A stretch of 60,448 bases of DNA, from assembly GCA_025359265.1 (NCBI GenBank), contig JANYHB010000025.1:1-60448 (forward strand), in the 5' to 3' direction. Shown here one piece after another: positions 18,864 to 26,928 of this stretch (the first letter of the stretch is position 1; each line of letters begins with the position of its first letter). Both the position numbers and the translations under genes were made by a program. The notes below the pieces were generated by a model. It made no database searches. It saw nothing but the letters and a program-made list of their open reading frames with translations, and had not been told where the DNA came from. This DNA comes from Hyphomicrobiales bacterium. GTDB lineage: Bacteria > Pseudomonadota > Alphaproteobacteria > Rhizobiales > Aestuariivirgaceae.

Positions 18864-20441
18864 TTAGTGTGGCAACCATTCTGTCAACCCCTTGGCTTGG
18901 TCAACCACATAGAACCTGTCGACCTTCACATCCGGCCAATCGCTTTTCGTGCCATCTGGCCAGACCACGCGGACTTCGCCGGTGTCATCATCGCCCAAGC
19001 CAAAATGCCAAAAGCCCAGTTGGCCAGAGGCGTGGCCGCCACCCACGGTTATTTCGCGGCGCATCACCTTGCCTTTATGCATAACCTCAATCCACGCGCC
19101 AATGCCGCTATGGTTTGAGCCGGCGTTTTCCAAGCGCAAATTCAGCCAATGGCCGAGTTTTTCTGAGACATTGCGGAACAGTCGAACATTGGTGTGGCGG
19201 TTGATGATCAACACATCCAGTTTTCCGTCCAGATTGAAATCCGCCACCGATGCACCGCGCGCTTCATCGAAATTCAGCATATTGGCCTTGTCGCCCACTT
19301 CACTGAATTTTCCGTCTTCGTTCTGCAAAAGCAGGTTGGATGGATCTTTTTGCGCAAAATCGGGCATGCGGTCCACATTGCCTTTGGCGATGAACAGATC
19401 ATAACGGCCGTCATTATTCACGTCTTCGAATTGCGCATGCCAACCGGTGGACGGACGCTGATCTTTGCCCGCGTAAGGCCGGTGTGCGGTGGTGCCAAGC
19501 GAAAATTCTGCCTCATTATACGCCGGCTTGCCGGGGCCGCCCGCCAAAATTTGCATGCGTTGATCAGCCATCGATGTGAGGAAATAAGCGGGGTATCCAC
19601 TGCCATCAATATCGGCTGACGCTATGCCCATGCCCCAAAGTCGGGTGAATTTCCAGCCTTCCGCCTGGGTGTAAACTGTGGGCGCCTGGCCCGGCAGAAC
19701 TTTCCACAGCTGCTCTTGGCCGCCCTCATAGTATTCACGGTCGTTCGACACGCGCAGGCTGGGCGTGCCAGAGCGATTCCAATCAGTGAACAGCATAGAC
19801 TGCGTGCAGTAAGAAGGTGTTAGGGCGATGCGCGGACCGTAACCAGCGCCCACTGCACTGGGGCGCAGCAGCCAATTATCGGTGCAATGTCCCCAAGGAC
19901 TGTTTTCGAAGTTGCGATCAATATAGGTGCCGAATGCCAGGGTTGGCCAAGTGTTGCCGATTTCCCAAGTGGCGGAGAAAGCCAAGCCCCAGGCATCACC
20001 GCCATCGATGTTCCACTCCTTGTTGGCTTCTGCGAATTTGCAATTGCCAAGGCCCTTCATCACTTTACTTTCGCCAGAACGCAGCACAACAAGATCAGTG
20101 ATGCCATCGCCATTGATGTCAATAGGAAAAGCCCCCGTGACATGGGCAAATTCTGCGCCGGATTGAGTTTCGACAAATTTAAGAGCACCGCCACGTTTGG
20201 ATTTATTTATATAGAGCTTCGCCTTGTTTTCTCCGCCTGCGATGAAAACGTCCGGGAAACCGTCGCCATTGCAATCAAACGTGGCAACTCCTCCCCCCAC
20301 CATATAGCGCCATTCACCGGCATAGACCGAGTGCAGGCCAGAGGATTGGGTTTCATCCGCGAATTTAGGAATGGTGAGAGAGCTTGCTTGGGCTTGTTCC
20401 GCAAAAATCATAAGTGCGCAAAAAGTGAAAAAATGTTTCAT
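18864..20441 (-). CDS. FG-GAP/VCBS repeat protein with ASPIC/UnbV domain (CRTAC1-like)
   Basis: The 525-residue secreted protein has a signal peptide (MKHFFTFCALMIFAEQAQA) followed by a beta-propeller built from Asp-rich repeats: DCNGDGFPDVFIAGG, DINGDGITDLVVLR, DIDGSGYPAYFL, DVNNDGRYDLFIAKG and DFNLDGKLDVLII. Each is a calcium-binding-type loop. The C-terminal 100 residues (GSNHSGIGAWIEV and VVWPDGTKSDWPDVKVD) are the ASPIC/UnbV domain. I chose the ATG at 20441 because it gives the signal peptide and an ATGA overlap with the haloperoxidase gene; the open frame extends 13 codons further. Function is unknown; the coupling suggests it serves the haloperoxidase. Confidence 0.88.
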   Translation of the reverse strand: MKHFFTFCALMIFAEQAQASSLTIPKFADETQSSGLHSVYAGEWRYMVGGGVATFDCNGDGFPDVFIAGGENKAKLYINKSKRGGALKFVETQSGAEFAHVTGAFPIDINGDGITDLVVLRSGESKVMKGLGNCKFAEANKEWNIDGGDAWGLAFSATWEIGNTWPTLAFGTYIDRNFENSPWGHCTDNWLLRPSAVGAGYGPRIALTPSYCTQSMLFTDWNRSGTPSLRVSNDREYYEGGQEQLWKVLPGQAPTVYTQAEGWKFTRLWGMGIASADIDGSGYPAYFLTSMADQRMQILAGGPGKPAYNEAEFSLGTTAHRPYAGKDQRPSTGWHAQFEDVNNDGRYDLFIAKGNVDRMPDFAQKDPSNLLLQNEDGKFSEVGDKANMLNFDEARGASVADFNLDGKLDVLIINRHTNVRLFRNVSEKLGHWLNLRLENAGSNHSGIGAWIEVMHKGKVMRREITVGGGHASGQLGFWHFGLGDDDTGEVRVVWPDGTKSDWPDVKVDRFYVVDQAKGLTEWLPH

Positions 20442-21739
20442 TTCAGCATCTTTAATTTTACCGCATATTTCCCAATACACTGGCCTTGCTCCAGCCCGCG
20501 TTCAATGGCCGCACGGAAATGAATGCCGCCATAAAGGCGCGAGACTGCGGCTTCATCTGCCGCTTGATTAAAACTTTCAAAGTGTCGCGCCGGAATGTTG
20601 TCGTTTACATGGGTTGCGTCATCGAAGGCGAAATGCTCGCCAAACATCGCGGTTAGAACCGATGCCGCAGCACCTGATTGAGATGAGTGGCCTGACGGAT
20701 ATTCTGGAAAAGGCGGGGTGATTAAAAGTGTTTCCCATTTCGGGTCGATCGCCTTTTTGATATAAGTTACAGGCCGCACAAGATCATATTCAAACTTCGT
20801 GTGCCAGCAACCGATGAAGGCATCAGCCACGGCGATGCCCACACGCGCTAAGGCTTCGGCAGTTTTGGCGGCGGGCAGATGGTTACGCGAGGAAATCTGC
20901 ATCACAATGGAAACCCAATGGCCTGGTGGTGTGGGGGAAAGCATTGGATCATCTGACCAGAAACGGGCGATGGCTTTTTGATCGGGCGTGATGGCGATGA
21001 CCACATCGCGCACTTCCAACGCCTGTTTGTAAAATTCGGAGGTTTTGTCTTCGCTGTAGTCAGGCGGTGCCGGCAAATCACACGTGGCAGCGGCGGGCAT
21101 CGCGAAGGGGCGGTTTTTTTCCCAGTTTGGCAACAGTGGCATGTGTTGCAGGGCTTGTTGATTGGTGGGCTGCCAAAATCCAGGGCCTTGCCGCAACTCA
21201 TATTTCAACGGAAAGCCCGTATTGGTGATTGTTGCGCCACCATCATTCTTCGACCAGTTGAAAATATGCGTGGCTATCATTTTGCCGTAGGCTACCGAGC
21301 GGCTTGTCACATCAGCGGGCACGGCTTGGGCGGCTTGCGCCGACATTGTGGTGGAAGTGGCGCGCAACGCATTTTGGCCAGAGGGGCCGGTGTTGCCAAA
21401 GAAATTCTCCACGCTCTGGGCCATTGTGGCGTTTAGCACCAAGCTTTCATCATAGACTTTGCCCGTCTCACGCGGCGGCAGGGGCTTCAACTCATGCAAC
21501 TGCCCAGCCAGCGAAACCATGTGATCGTCGCCTGAGGCCATGGCCTCAAAGGAGGCCACACCAAGATAGGCAAAATTTCGCGATGCAAGCGGCGGCGAAT
21601 AGGTTGCCGTGTGGCGCACCAGCTTTAGGATCAGGCCATACCACGTCGAAAGAACTTGCTCTTGGCTGAGCGCGGACGCCTGAACAGATTGAACCCCCAG
21701 CACCAAAAACAGGAAAATGCAAAATCCTCTACACTTCAT
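20438..21739 (-). CDS. Vanadium-dependent haloperoxidase / PAP2-family protein
   Basis: The 433-residue protein has a signal peptide ending near VQASA and the PAP2/vanadium haloperoxidase core. The three vanadate-site motifs can be seen: KFEYDLVRP (Lys and Arg), PEYPSGHSSQSG (Ser-Gly-His), and SRLYGGIHFR (Arg and the apical His). Known relatives oxidise halides with hydrogen peroxide, while PAP2 enzymes with the same site hydrolyse phosphate esters; sequence alone does not decide. It is co-translated with the UnbV protein through a four-base overlap. The gene before it on this strand is far away, so it probably has its own promoter. Confidence 0.88.
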   Translation of the reverse strand: MKCRGFCIFLFLVLGVQSVQASALSQEQVLSTWYGLILKLVRHTATYSPPLASRNFAYLGVASFEAMASGDDHMVSLAGQLHELKPLPPRETGKVYDESLVLNATMAQSVENFFGNTGPSGQNALRATSTTMSAQAAQAVPADVTSRSVAYGKMIATHIFNWSKNDGGATITNTGFPLKYELRQGPGFWQPTNQQALQHMPLLPNWEKNRPFAMPAAATCDLPAPPDYSEDKTSEFYKQALEVRDVVIAITPDQKAIARFWSDDPMLSPTPPGHWVSIVMQISSRNHLPAAKTAEALARVGIAVADAFIGCWHTKFEYDLVRPVTYIKKAIDPKWETLLITPPFPEYPSGHSSQSGAAASVLTAMFGEHFAFDDATHVNDNIPARHFESFNQAADEAAVSRLYGGIHFRAAIERGLEQGQCIGKYAVKLKMLK

Positions 21740-21759
21740 GTCAAAAAACTCACCTTGCA

Positions 21760-21841
21760 GTCATTCCCGCGCGGGCTAGAATCCATCTTCAGCACTGCTC
21801 AAGTCTAAACCTGGATCCTTCGCTTTTCGCGAAGTTTGACG
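21760..21841. repeat. Dispersed palindromic (REP-like) element
   Basis: The element begins GTCATTCCCGCGCGGGC and ends GCGAAGTTTGACG, with inner inverted pieces AATCCA and TGGAT. The right half has a hairpin CTTCGC-N5-GCGAAG. This layout (GTCATTCCC...ATCCA...TGGAT...TGAC) is that of short dispersed repeats common between genes of many bacteria. It fills most of the 127-base gap between the haloperoxidase and sugar-ATPase genes. A related palindrome lies at 24239-24264. Confidence 0.6.
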
Positions 21842-21866
21842 ATTGGAGTGCATGCCAAAGCCTAAA

Positions 21867-22787
21867 CTAAACTCCATCACGCGTTGCACCGGGCCCGGGG
21901 ATTGCCCCCTTGGGGCATTTGCCAGCGATGATCATTCCCAGCACTTCATCATGCGTTACGTCTTTTGTATTCGCCGTGCCAACCACTTTGCCGTTTTTCA
22001 TCACCACCAATCGGTCAGCCAAATCAAACACATCATGCAAATCGTGACTGATGAGAAAAATGCCGATGCCTTCGGCTTTCAGCTGCTTGATTAACGCGCC
22101 AACTTGCGCGGTTTCCTGGGGCCCCAAGGCGGCTGTGGGTTCATCCATAATCAGAATGCGCGCGTTAAAGTGAATGGCGCGAGCAATGGCAACGGATTGA
22201 CGTTGGCCCCCGGATAGTTTTGATACCGGTTCTTTGAAGCGGCGGAAATTGGGATTCAAACGGAACATCACCTTGCGGGTTTCAGATTCCATCGCCGCAT
22301 CGTCCAGCGTGCCCAATCTGGTTTTGAGTTCACGCCCCAGATAGAGATTGGCGGCTGCGTCCACATTATCGGCCAAGGCCAACGTTTGATAAATGGTCTC
22401 GATGCCCTGGGCTTTCGCATCACGCGGGTTGGCAATTGTAATTTCTTTGCCATCAACAAAAATTTGCCCCGCATCCCGCAAATATGCGCCAGAAAGAACT
22501 TTGATCAAAGTGGATTTGCCCGCACCATTGTGGCCGAGCAGGCCCACAACTTCGCCGGGAAACAAATCAATCGAGGCGTGATCCACCGCCTTGATGCCAC
22601 CAAATGCGATGGAGATATTGCGCATCTCAATCAACGGGGTGCCGCGCGTTGGCGCAAAGGAATGACGGCCAGCGACGGCTGCCGGAGATTCGTGGGTTTT
22701 TAAATCCGCTGCTTTGACAGGTTTGGTCTTGCCAACAATTCTGACGGGGGTCGATTTTCTTGTTGATGATTTTGCCACTTGCGCCAT
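21867..22787 (-). CDS. Sugar ABC transporter ATP-binding protein (XylG-type, single domain)
   Basis: The 306-residue protein energises a sugar importer. One nucleotide-binding domain is visible: Walker [10 protein letters not shown], signature [10 protein letters not shown], Walker [13 protein letters not shown] and switch His in LISHDLHDV. XylG and RbsA proteins usually carry two such domains in about 500 residues; this is a one-domain form, which would work as a homodimer. It also has an N-terminal extension of about 45 basic and Thr/Pro-rich residues before the domain. It starts three bases after the permease stop. Confidence 0.9.
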   Translation of the reverse strand: MAQVAKSSTRKSTPVRIVGKTKPVKAADLKTHESPAAVAGRHSFAPTRGTPLIEMRNISIAFGGIKAVDHASIDLFPGEVVGLLGHNGAGKSTLIKVLSGAYLRDAGQIFVDGKEITIANPRDAKAQGIETIYQTLALADNVDAAANLYLGRELKTRLGTLDDAAMESETRKVMFRLNPNFRRFKEPVSKLSGGQRQSVAIARAIHFNARILIMDEPTAALGPQETAQVGALIKQLKAEGIGIFLISHDLHDVFDLADRLVVMKNGKVVGTANTKDVTHDEVLGMIIAGKCPKGAIPGPGATRDGV

Positions 22788-22790
22788 CCC

Positions 22791-24224
22791 TTATTTCAAT
22801 CTGCGGCGATATTGTTGGTCAAGATAAACGGCCAGCACCAAAACACCGCCCACAACCATATTTTGCGAAGCTGCAGGCAAATTCAGCAATGACATGCCGG
22901 AAACGATGGATTGCATCACCAGCGCGCCGATCATTGCGCCATAGATCGTGCCCACGCCGCCTGCAAGAGAGGTGCCGCCGATGACGGTTGCCGCAATCAC
23001 ATAAAGTTCGTTGGTCTGGCCCAGAGCATTGGTGGCCGCATTCAAACGCGCCGATGAAATGATGGAAGAGACGCCAACCAAGAACCCCATCAGAGCAAAA
23101 ACCTTCACCGTCAGCCATTTGGTGTTGATGCCGGCCAGTTCGGCCGCTTCCGGGTTTCCGCCGGTGGCATAAACATAGCGCCCAAAGCTCGTCCGCGTGG
23201 CAATGAATGTCATCCCCAGGCAAACGCCAATGGCAATAAGGGCTGGCAACGAAAAGCCAGTGTAATGCATCAAGCCATTCAGGCAGTGAACCACTTGTTC
23301 GCCAGCCATGCAGATGGCACTGCCATCACGGTTTTCCACACCGGCCGGAATAACAAGATTATGGGTTTTTGCGTAATCTTCCATCACTCCTTGTGGCCAG
23401 GGATATGAGTTCATCACCCAGGTGGTGCCCAGCACTGCGAAGCTGCCGATGGCAATCAAAAACGCTTCTGCCCAAACCGGACGCAGCGGGAAGTTAAAAC
23501 GGATGCGCTGCCGGCGGCCATTCACCACCGCGTAGGCGATTGTACAACACGCGGCAGCCGCCAGTATCCAACTCCAGAATGGCCCCAGCCAACTGGCTTG
23601 AATACCGCCGCCGAACACTTCAAAGGTTTGGTCCATGGGTGCCACGGTTTCGCCTTTGGCCAACAAAAACGCAATGCCGCTGTAAGCAATCAGGCCGCCC
23701 AGTGTCACGATAAAGGCCGGAATTTTAGCATAGGCCACCAGAAAGCCATTGAAGGCGCCAATCAAAGTGCCCAGCGCCAAACAGGCGGCAACACCGAGCA
23801 CCCAAATAGCGGGATGGCCAACGCCCAGCGCAGGAGCAAGTTGATACACTTGCAACACCGCCGTGCCCACGGCGATAAGGCTTAACATTGAGCCAACCGA
23901 TAAATCAATTTGCCGCATCACGATCAGCAGCACCATTCCGGTGGACATCACCGCGATGGACGATGTTTGAACAAGTAACGTCCACAAGTTGCGCGGCGTG
24001 AGGAACGCCCCGCCCAGCAGGCCGTCATCATGCGAGATAATTCCACTCCACACATCGAAGATAGCCCAAACCAGCAGCAGTGCTGCAATCATGCCAAGCA
24101 TGCGCGCATCAATTTCAGTGGCGCGGAAGAATTTGGTTACAACGCTTTCGTGTTCCAGCGCTGGGGTTTGGCTTGCAGGTGACGGCGTGGACAAGGTGGC
24201 CTCCGAAAATTTAATGCGGGGCAT
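22791..24224 (-). CDS. Sugar ABC transporter permease (XylH-type)
   Basis: The 477-residue membrane protein belongs to the ribose/xylose (BPD_transp_2) permease family. At least nine hydrophobic segments are visible, and the motifs IVMRQIDLSVGSMLSL and GGNPEAAELAGINTKWLTVK are the family hallmarks, the latter contacting the ATPase. A soluble insert of about 60 residues between helices (SYPWPQGVMEDYAKTH... to VVHCLNG) contains two Cys, as in long XylH-type permeases. It follows the binding-protein gene after an intrinsic terminator. Confidence 0.9.
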   Translation of the reverse strand: MPRIKFSEATLSTPSPASQTPALEHESVVTKFFRATEIDARMLGMIAALLLVWAIFDVWSGIISHDDGLLGGAFLTPRNLWTLLVQTSSIAVMSTGMVLLIVMRQIDLSVGSMLSLIAVGTAVLQVYQLAPALGVGHPAIWVLGVAACLALGTLIGAFNGFLVAYAKIPAFIVTLGGLIAYSGIAFLLAKGETVAPMDQTFEVFGGGIQASWLGPFWSWILAAAACCTIAYAVVNGRRQRIRFNFPLRPVWAEAFLIAIGSFAVLGTTWVMNSYPWPQGVMEDYAKTHNLVIPAGVENRDGSAICMAGEQVVHCLNGLMHYTGFSLPALIAIGVCLGMTFIATRTSFGRYVYATGGNPEAAELAGINTKWLTVKVFALMGFLVGVSSIISSARLNAATNALGQTNELYVIAATVIGGTSLAGGVGTIYGAMIGALVMQSIVSGMSLLNLPAASQNMVVGGVLVLAVYLDQQYRRRLK

Positions 24225-24238
24225 GCTTCCCCACTATC

Positions 24239-24264
24239 GTCATTCCTGTGATAGCGGGAATGAC
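24239..24264. repeat. Short palindrome related to the 21760 repeat
   Basis: GTCATTCC at 24239-24246 and GGAATGAC at 24257-24264 are exact inverted repeats around ten bases. The GTCATTCC arm matches the beginning of the element at 21760. It sits between the terminator and the permease gene and could be a truncated REP-like unit. Confidence 0.5.
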
Positions 24265-24300
24265 AGTCGCAAAAGAACTCGCTGCAATCCATAAGCCTAG

Positions 24301-24335
24301 AAAAACTGCGCCATCCTTTCTCAAGAATGGCGCAG
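24301..24335 (-). terminator. Intrinsic terminator/attenuator after the sugar-binding protein gene
   Basis: On the minus strand CTGCGCCAT and ATGGCGCAG form a nine-base-pair stem, extended by three further pairs past one mismatch, with a four-base loop, and it is followed directly by TTTTT. It lies 25 bases beyond the binding-protein stop codon and before the permease gene. Partial termination here would give more binding protein than membrane subunits, a usual arrangement in ABC importers. Confidence 0.85.
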
Positions 24336-24360
24336 TGCATTGAGTTACGTCATCAAGACA

Positions 24361-25398
24361 TTACTTACAGGCAGCAACATCCTTGGTTCCGGCGCAAGCC
24401 TGATCCTTGGTGATGTGACCAGCCTTGATCGCATCGCCAATGTTGGCAACGGTGATTGGCGTTGGCGCAAGAAGGATGGTGTTCATTTCAACCTTCTTCT
24501 TGCCGCCATTGAACTTGGCAACGCCGGCAATTTTATCCATGGCTGTGCCTTCTGCCATGGCAATGGCAGCTTCAGCAGCGGTCTTGCCCAGTTGAGCGGT
24601 ATCCTTCCAAACGGAAACTGTCTGGGTGCCCAAAGCTACGCGGTTGATGGCAGCGAGATCGCCATCCTGGCCCGAAACTGGAACTTTACCAGCAAGGCCC
24701 TGGGCTTTCAACGCAGCAACAACGCCTGAGGCCATGCCGTCATTTTCAGACACCACAGCGTCAACCTTGTTCTTGGTCGACGTCAAGCACTGTTCCATGT
24801 TTTTCTGAGCGTTGTCTGGCTTCCAACCATCGGTGAAAGTTTCGCAAACGTTCTTGATCTTGCCCGCTTTAATGGCAGCGCCCAGCACTTCCATTTGGCC
24901 TTGGAACAAGAATGTTGCGTTTGGATCGCCCTTGTCGCCCTTGATAAAGGCATAGTTGCCTTCTGGCTTGGCTTTCAGAATTTCCTTGGCCATGATGCGG
25001 CCCACGCCCACGTTGTCGAAGGTGATGTAAAGCGCTTTAGGATCTTCGAACTGCACGTCATAGGCAATCGACTTGATGCCTGCATCGCTGATCTTCTTGA
25101 TCGAGGGCAATATAGCATCCGAGTCAAAGGCAACAACCATGATCACGTCTGGCTTCTGCGCAATCAGGCCTTCAATGTCAGCAGCTTGCTTTTGAGCCGA
25201 GCCTTGGGCATCGGCACTGATATATTTGTCGCCAGCTGCTTCAACAACGGCCTTGATGGTGGCTTCGTCGCCCTTCCAACGTTCTTCCTGGAAGGTCTTC
25301 CAGGATACGGCAATGGTTTTGCCCTTGGCTTCGGCAAGGCCACTCATGGCTGTTGCTGCGAGAGCGCCGAGCATTACGGCTTTCACGAGATTCTTCAT
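24361..25398 (-). CDS. Sugar ABC transporter substrate-binding protein (XylF-type)
   Basis: The 345-residue periplasmic protein has a signal peptide (cut near GLAEA) and a periplasmic-binding-protein type I fold. Segments such as FQEERWKGDEATIKAVVE, AYDVQFEDPKALYITFDNVGVGR, DGWKPDNAQKNMEQCL and VSGQDGDLAAINRVALGTQTVSVWK align with D-xylose-binding protein XylF. Xylose is the best guess, but related pentoses or polyols are possible. AGGAGGA is a strong ribosome site. It is the first gene of the transporter and is divergent from a ROK regulator. Confidence 0.9.
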   Translation of the reverse strand: MKNLVKAVMLGALAATAMSGLAEAKGKTIAVSWKTFQEERWKGDEATIKAVVEAAGDKYISADAQGSAQKQAADIEGLIAQKPDVIMVVAFDSDAILPSIKKISDAGIKSIAYDVQFEDPKALYITFDNVGVGRIMAKEILKAKPEGNYAFIKGDKGDPNATFLFQGQMEVLGAAIKAGKIKNVCETFTDGWKPDNAQKNMEQCLTSTKNKVDAVVSENDGMASGVVAALKAQGLAGKVPVSGQDGDLAAINRVALGTQTVSVWKDTAQLGKTAAEAAIAMAEGTAMDKIAGVAKFNGGKKKVEMNTILLAPTPITVANIGDAIKAGHITKDQACAGTKDVAACK

Positions 25399-25491
25399 TT
25401 AACTATTCCTCCTGATGATTTTAAATCAAATTTGCGGCCAACTGAATTACAGCGCAAACCCCATTGCACGCCACCTGCAGCACCTGCAAGC

Positions 25492-25521
25492 ACTATACAA
25501 ATTCTATGTTTCGAAACTCAA
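25492..25521 (-). promoter_or_regulatory. Candidate promoter of the sugar ABC operon
   Basis: On the minus strand TTGAGT (25516-25521) and TATAGT (25492-25497) lie 18 bases apart and fit a sigma70 promoter (TATAGT is 5 of 6). Transcription would begin about 87 bases before the binding-protein ATG. The candidate ROK operator at 25552 lies about 30 bases upstream of this -35. Confidence 0.4.
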
Positions 25522-25551
25522 AGACAGCCAAATCTGCATTTGTATGACAAT

Positions 25552-25572
25552 TTATTTCGATACCTAAAATAA
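25552..25572. promoter_or_regulatory. Candidate ROK-repressor operator
   Basis: TTATTT, nine bases, AAATAA form an exact inverted repeat in the gap between the divergent ROK regulator and sugar transporter. NagC/Mlc operators of ROK repressors have the same TTATTT...AAATAA form. The right half includes TAAAAT, a possible -10 for the ROK gene, so the site may also control the regulator itself. The assignment is inference from position and shape. Confidence 0.5.
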
Positions 25573-25626
25573 TCTTGCATGGCTGGAGAGATTGAGTCAA
25601 CTTGAATTTAGGAGTGGCCACTAATA

Positions 25627-26850
25627 ATGATGAATAAGGCCGACAGTGATCTGATCCGCAGGCAGAATCGGCATTTGGTGCTTGAGTCTTTGCGCTTTGC
25701 CGGGCGGGCGCCACGCACCGAGCTGGGCCGTCTCACCGGGCTGTCATTGGCCACGATTACCTCGATCACCACGCAACTTTTGAATGAAGGTTTACTGGTG
25801 GAAGATGCAAATGCCGCACAACCTGCACCACGGCGCGGGCGGCCCACTGTGGATTTGGCGCTTAACCCGCAGGCGGCGCATGTTGTTGCTGTCAAAATTT
25901 CCATCGACAGGTTCGAATTGGTGTTGGCAGATTACACGGGAACACGGATGACCCATTCTGTCAAAACGGTGGCAACCCACGATATGCAGGCCTCAGATGT
26001 TGGACGCAAGGGTGCGCAACTGATCTTGGAGTTCCTCCATGCGCAAAACAAGACAGCTGCAGATGTGCGTATCATCGGCATTGCGGTGCAGGGGGCCGTG
26101 GAAACAGGTGCTGGCCATTTGGTGTGGAGCCCGGCATTCAAAGCGGGCAACATTCCTCTCACTGATCCGATCAGCGCACTGACGGGCATTGCCTGCAGCC
26201 TCTCCAATGATGCCAATATGATTGCTGAGGGGCTGATGGCGCGCGAACACTACCAATACAAGGGCACGGCAGCCGTGGCCTTTATGGGTTATGGTGTGGG
26301 CATGGGACTGGTGATCGACGGAAAAACCTATCACGGTTCTACCGGGGCCGCGGCGGAATTTGGCCACATGAACCACATTCCGCATGGGGCGTTGTGTCGG
26401 TGTGGGCGCGCTGGTTGCATTGAAGCTTATGCTTCCGATTATGGCATTTTGCGCAGTGCTGAAAACCTGCCCGTCACCACGCTGCCACCCACCTACGCGG
26501 TGGAGCCTGAGGTAATGGCCGCTTTGGAGAAGGCCGCACGAAACGGCGACAAGGCCGCATTGGATGCATATAAACTTGCAGGTGAAGCCATTGGCTTTGG
26601 GCTGGCGCGGATGATTGCACTCTTGAACCCAGACCGTATCGTCATCAGTGGCCCCGGCATTCGGGCTTTTGATTTGGTTGAACCCGCGATCAAGTCGGCG
26701 ATTGAAGAAGGCGTTGTGCTGGCCCTGCGGCAAAATGTGAAAATTGAGATTCTGCCCATGGATCATGACATGATCATCAGCGGCACGATTGATAAACTAT
26801 TGCATGGCCTAGACCGCGAGGTTTTCTCGCGGGCTGATCACGCGGGGTGA
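25627..26850 (+). CDS. ROK-family transcriptional regulator (XylR/NagC-like)
   Basis: The 407-residue protein combines an N-terminal winged helix (LESLRFAGRAPRTELGRLTGLSLATITSITTQLL) with a C-terminal ROK sugar-kinase-like domain. GVGMGLVIDGKTYHGSTGAAAEFGHMNH is the ROK signature, and CRCGRAGCIEAYAS carries the Cys-rich zinc site. It is likely a repressor that lets go of DNA when sugar binds. It is divergent from the XylFGH-type transporter, which is its likely target. Two adjacent ATG codons open the frame; the second, at 25630, is equally possible. Confidence 0.92.
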   Translation: MMNKADSDLIRRQNRHLVLESLRFAGRAPRTELGRLTGLSLATITSITTQLLNEGLLVEDANAAQPAPRRGRPTVDLALNPQAAHVVAVKISIDRFELVLADYTGTRMTHSVKTVATHDMQASDVGRKGAQLILEFLHAQNKTAADVRIIGIAVQGAVETGAGHLVWSPAFKAGNIPLTDPISALTGIACSLSNDANMIAEGLMAREHYQYKGTAAVAFMGYGVGMGLVIDGKTYHGSTGAAAEFGHMNHIPHGALCRCGRAGCIEAYASDYGILRSAENLPVTTLPPTYAVEPEVMAALEKAARNGDKAALDAYKLAGEAIGFGLARMIALLNPDRIVISGPGIRAFDLVEPAIKSAIEEGVVLALRQNVKIEILPMDHDMIISGTIDKLLHGLDREVFSRADHAG

Positions 26851-26928
26851 GTTTAAGATAAAAAATTTGTTGCCCATTGCCGTGCAAATGGTGATGGCGC
26901 ATAGAGGCTGAAAATTCAGGAGCATTGC

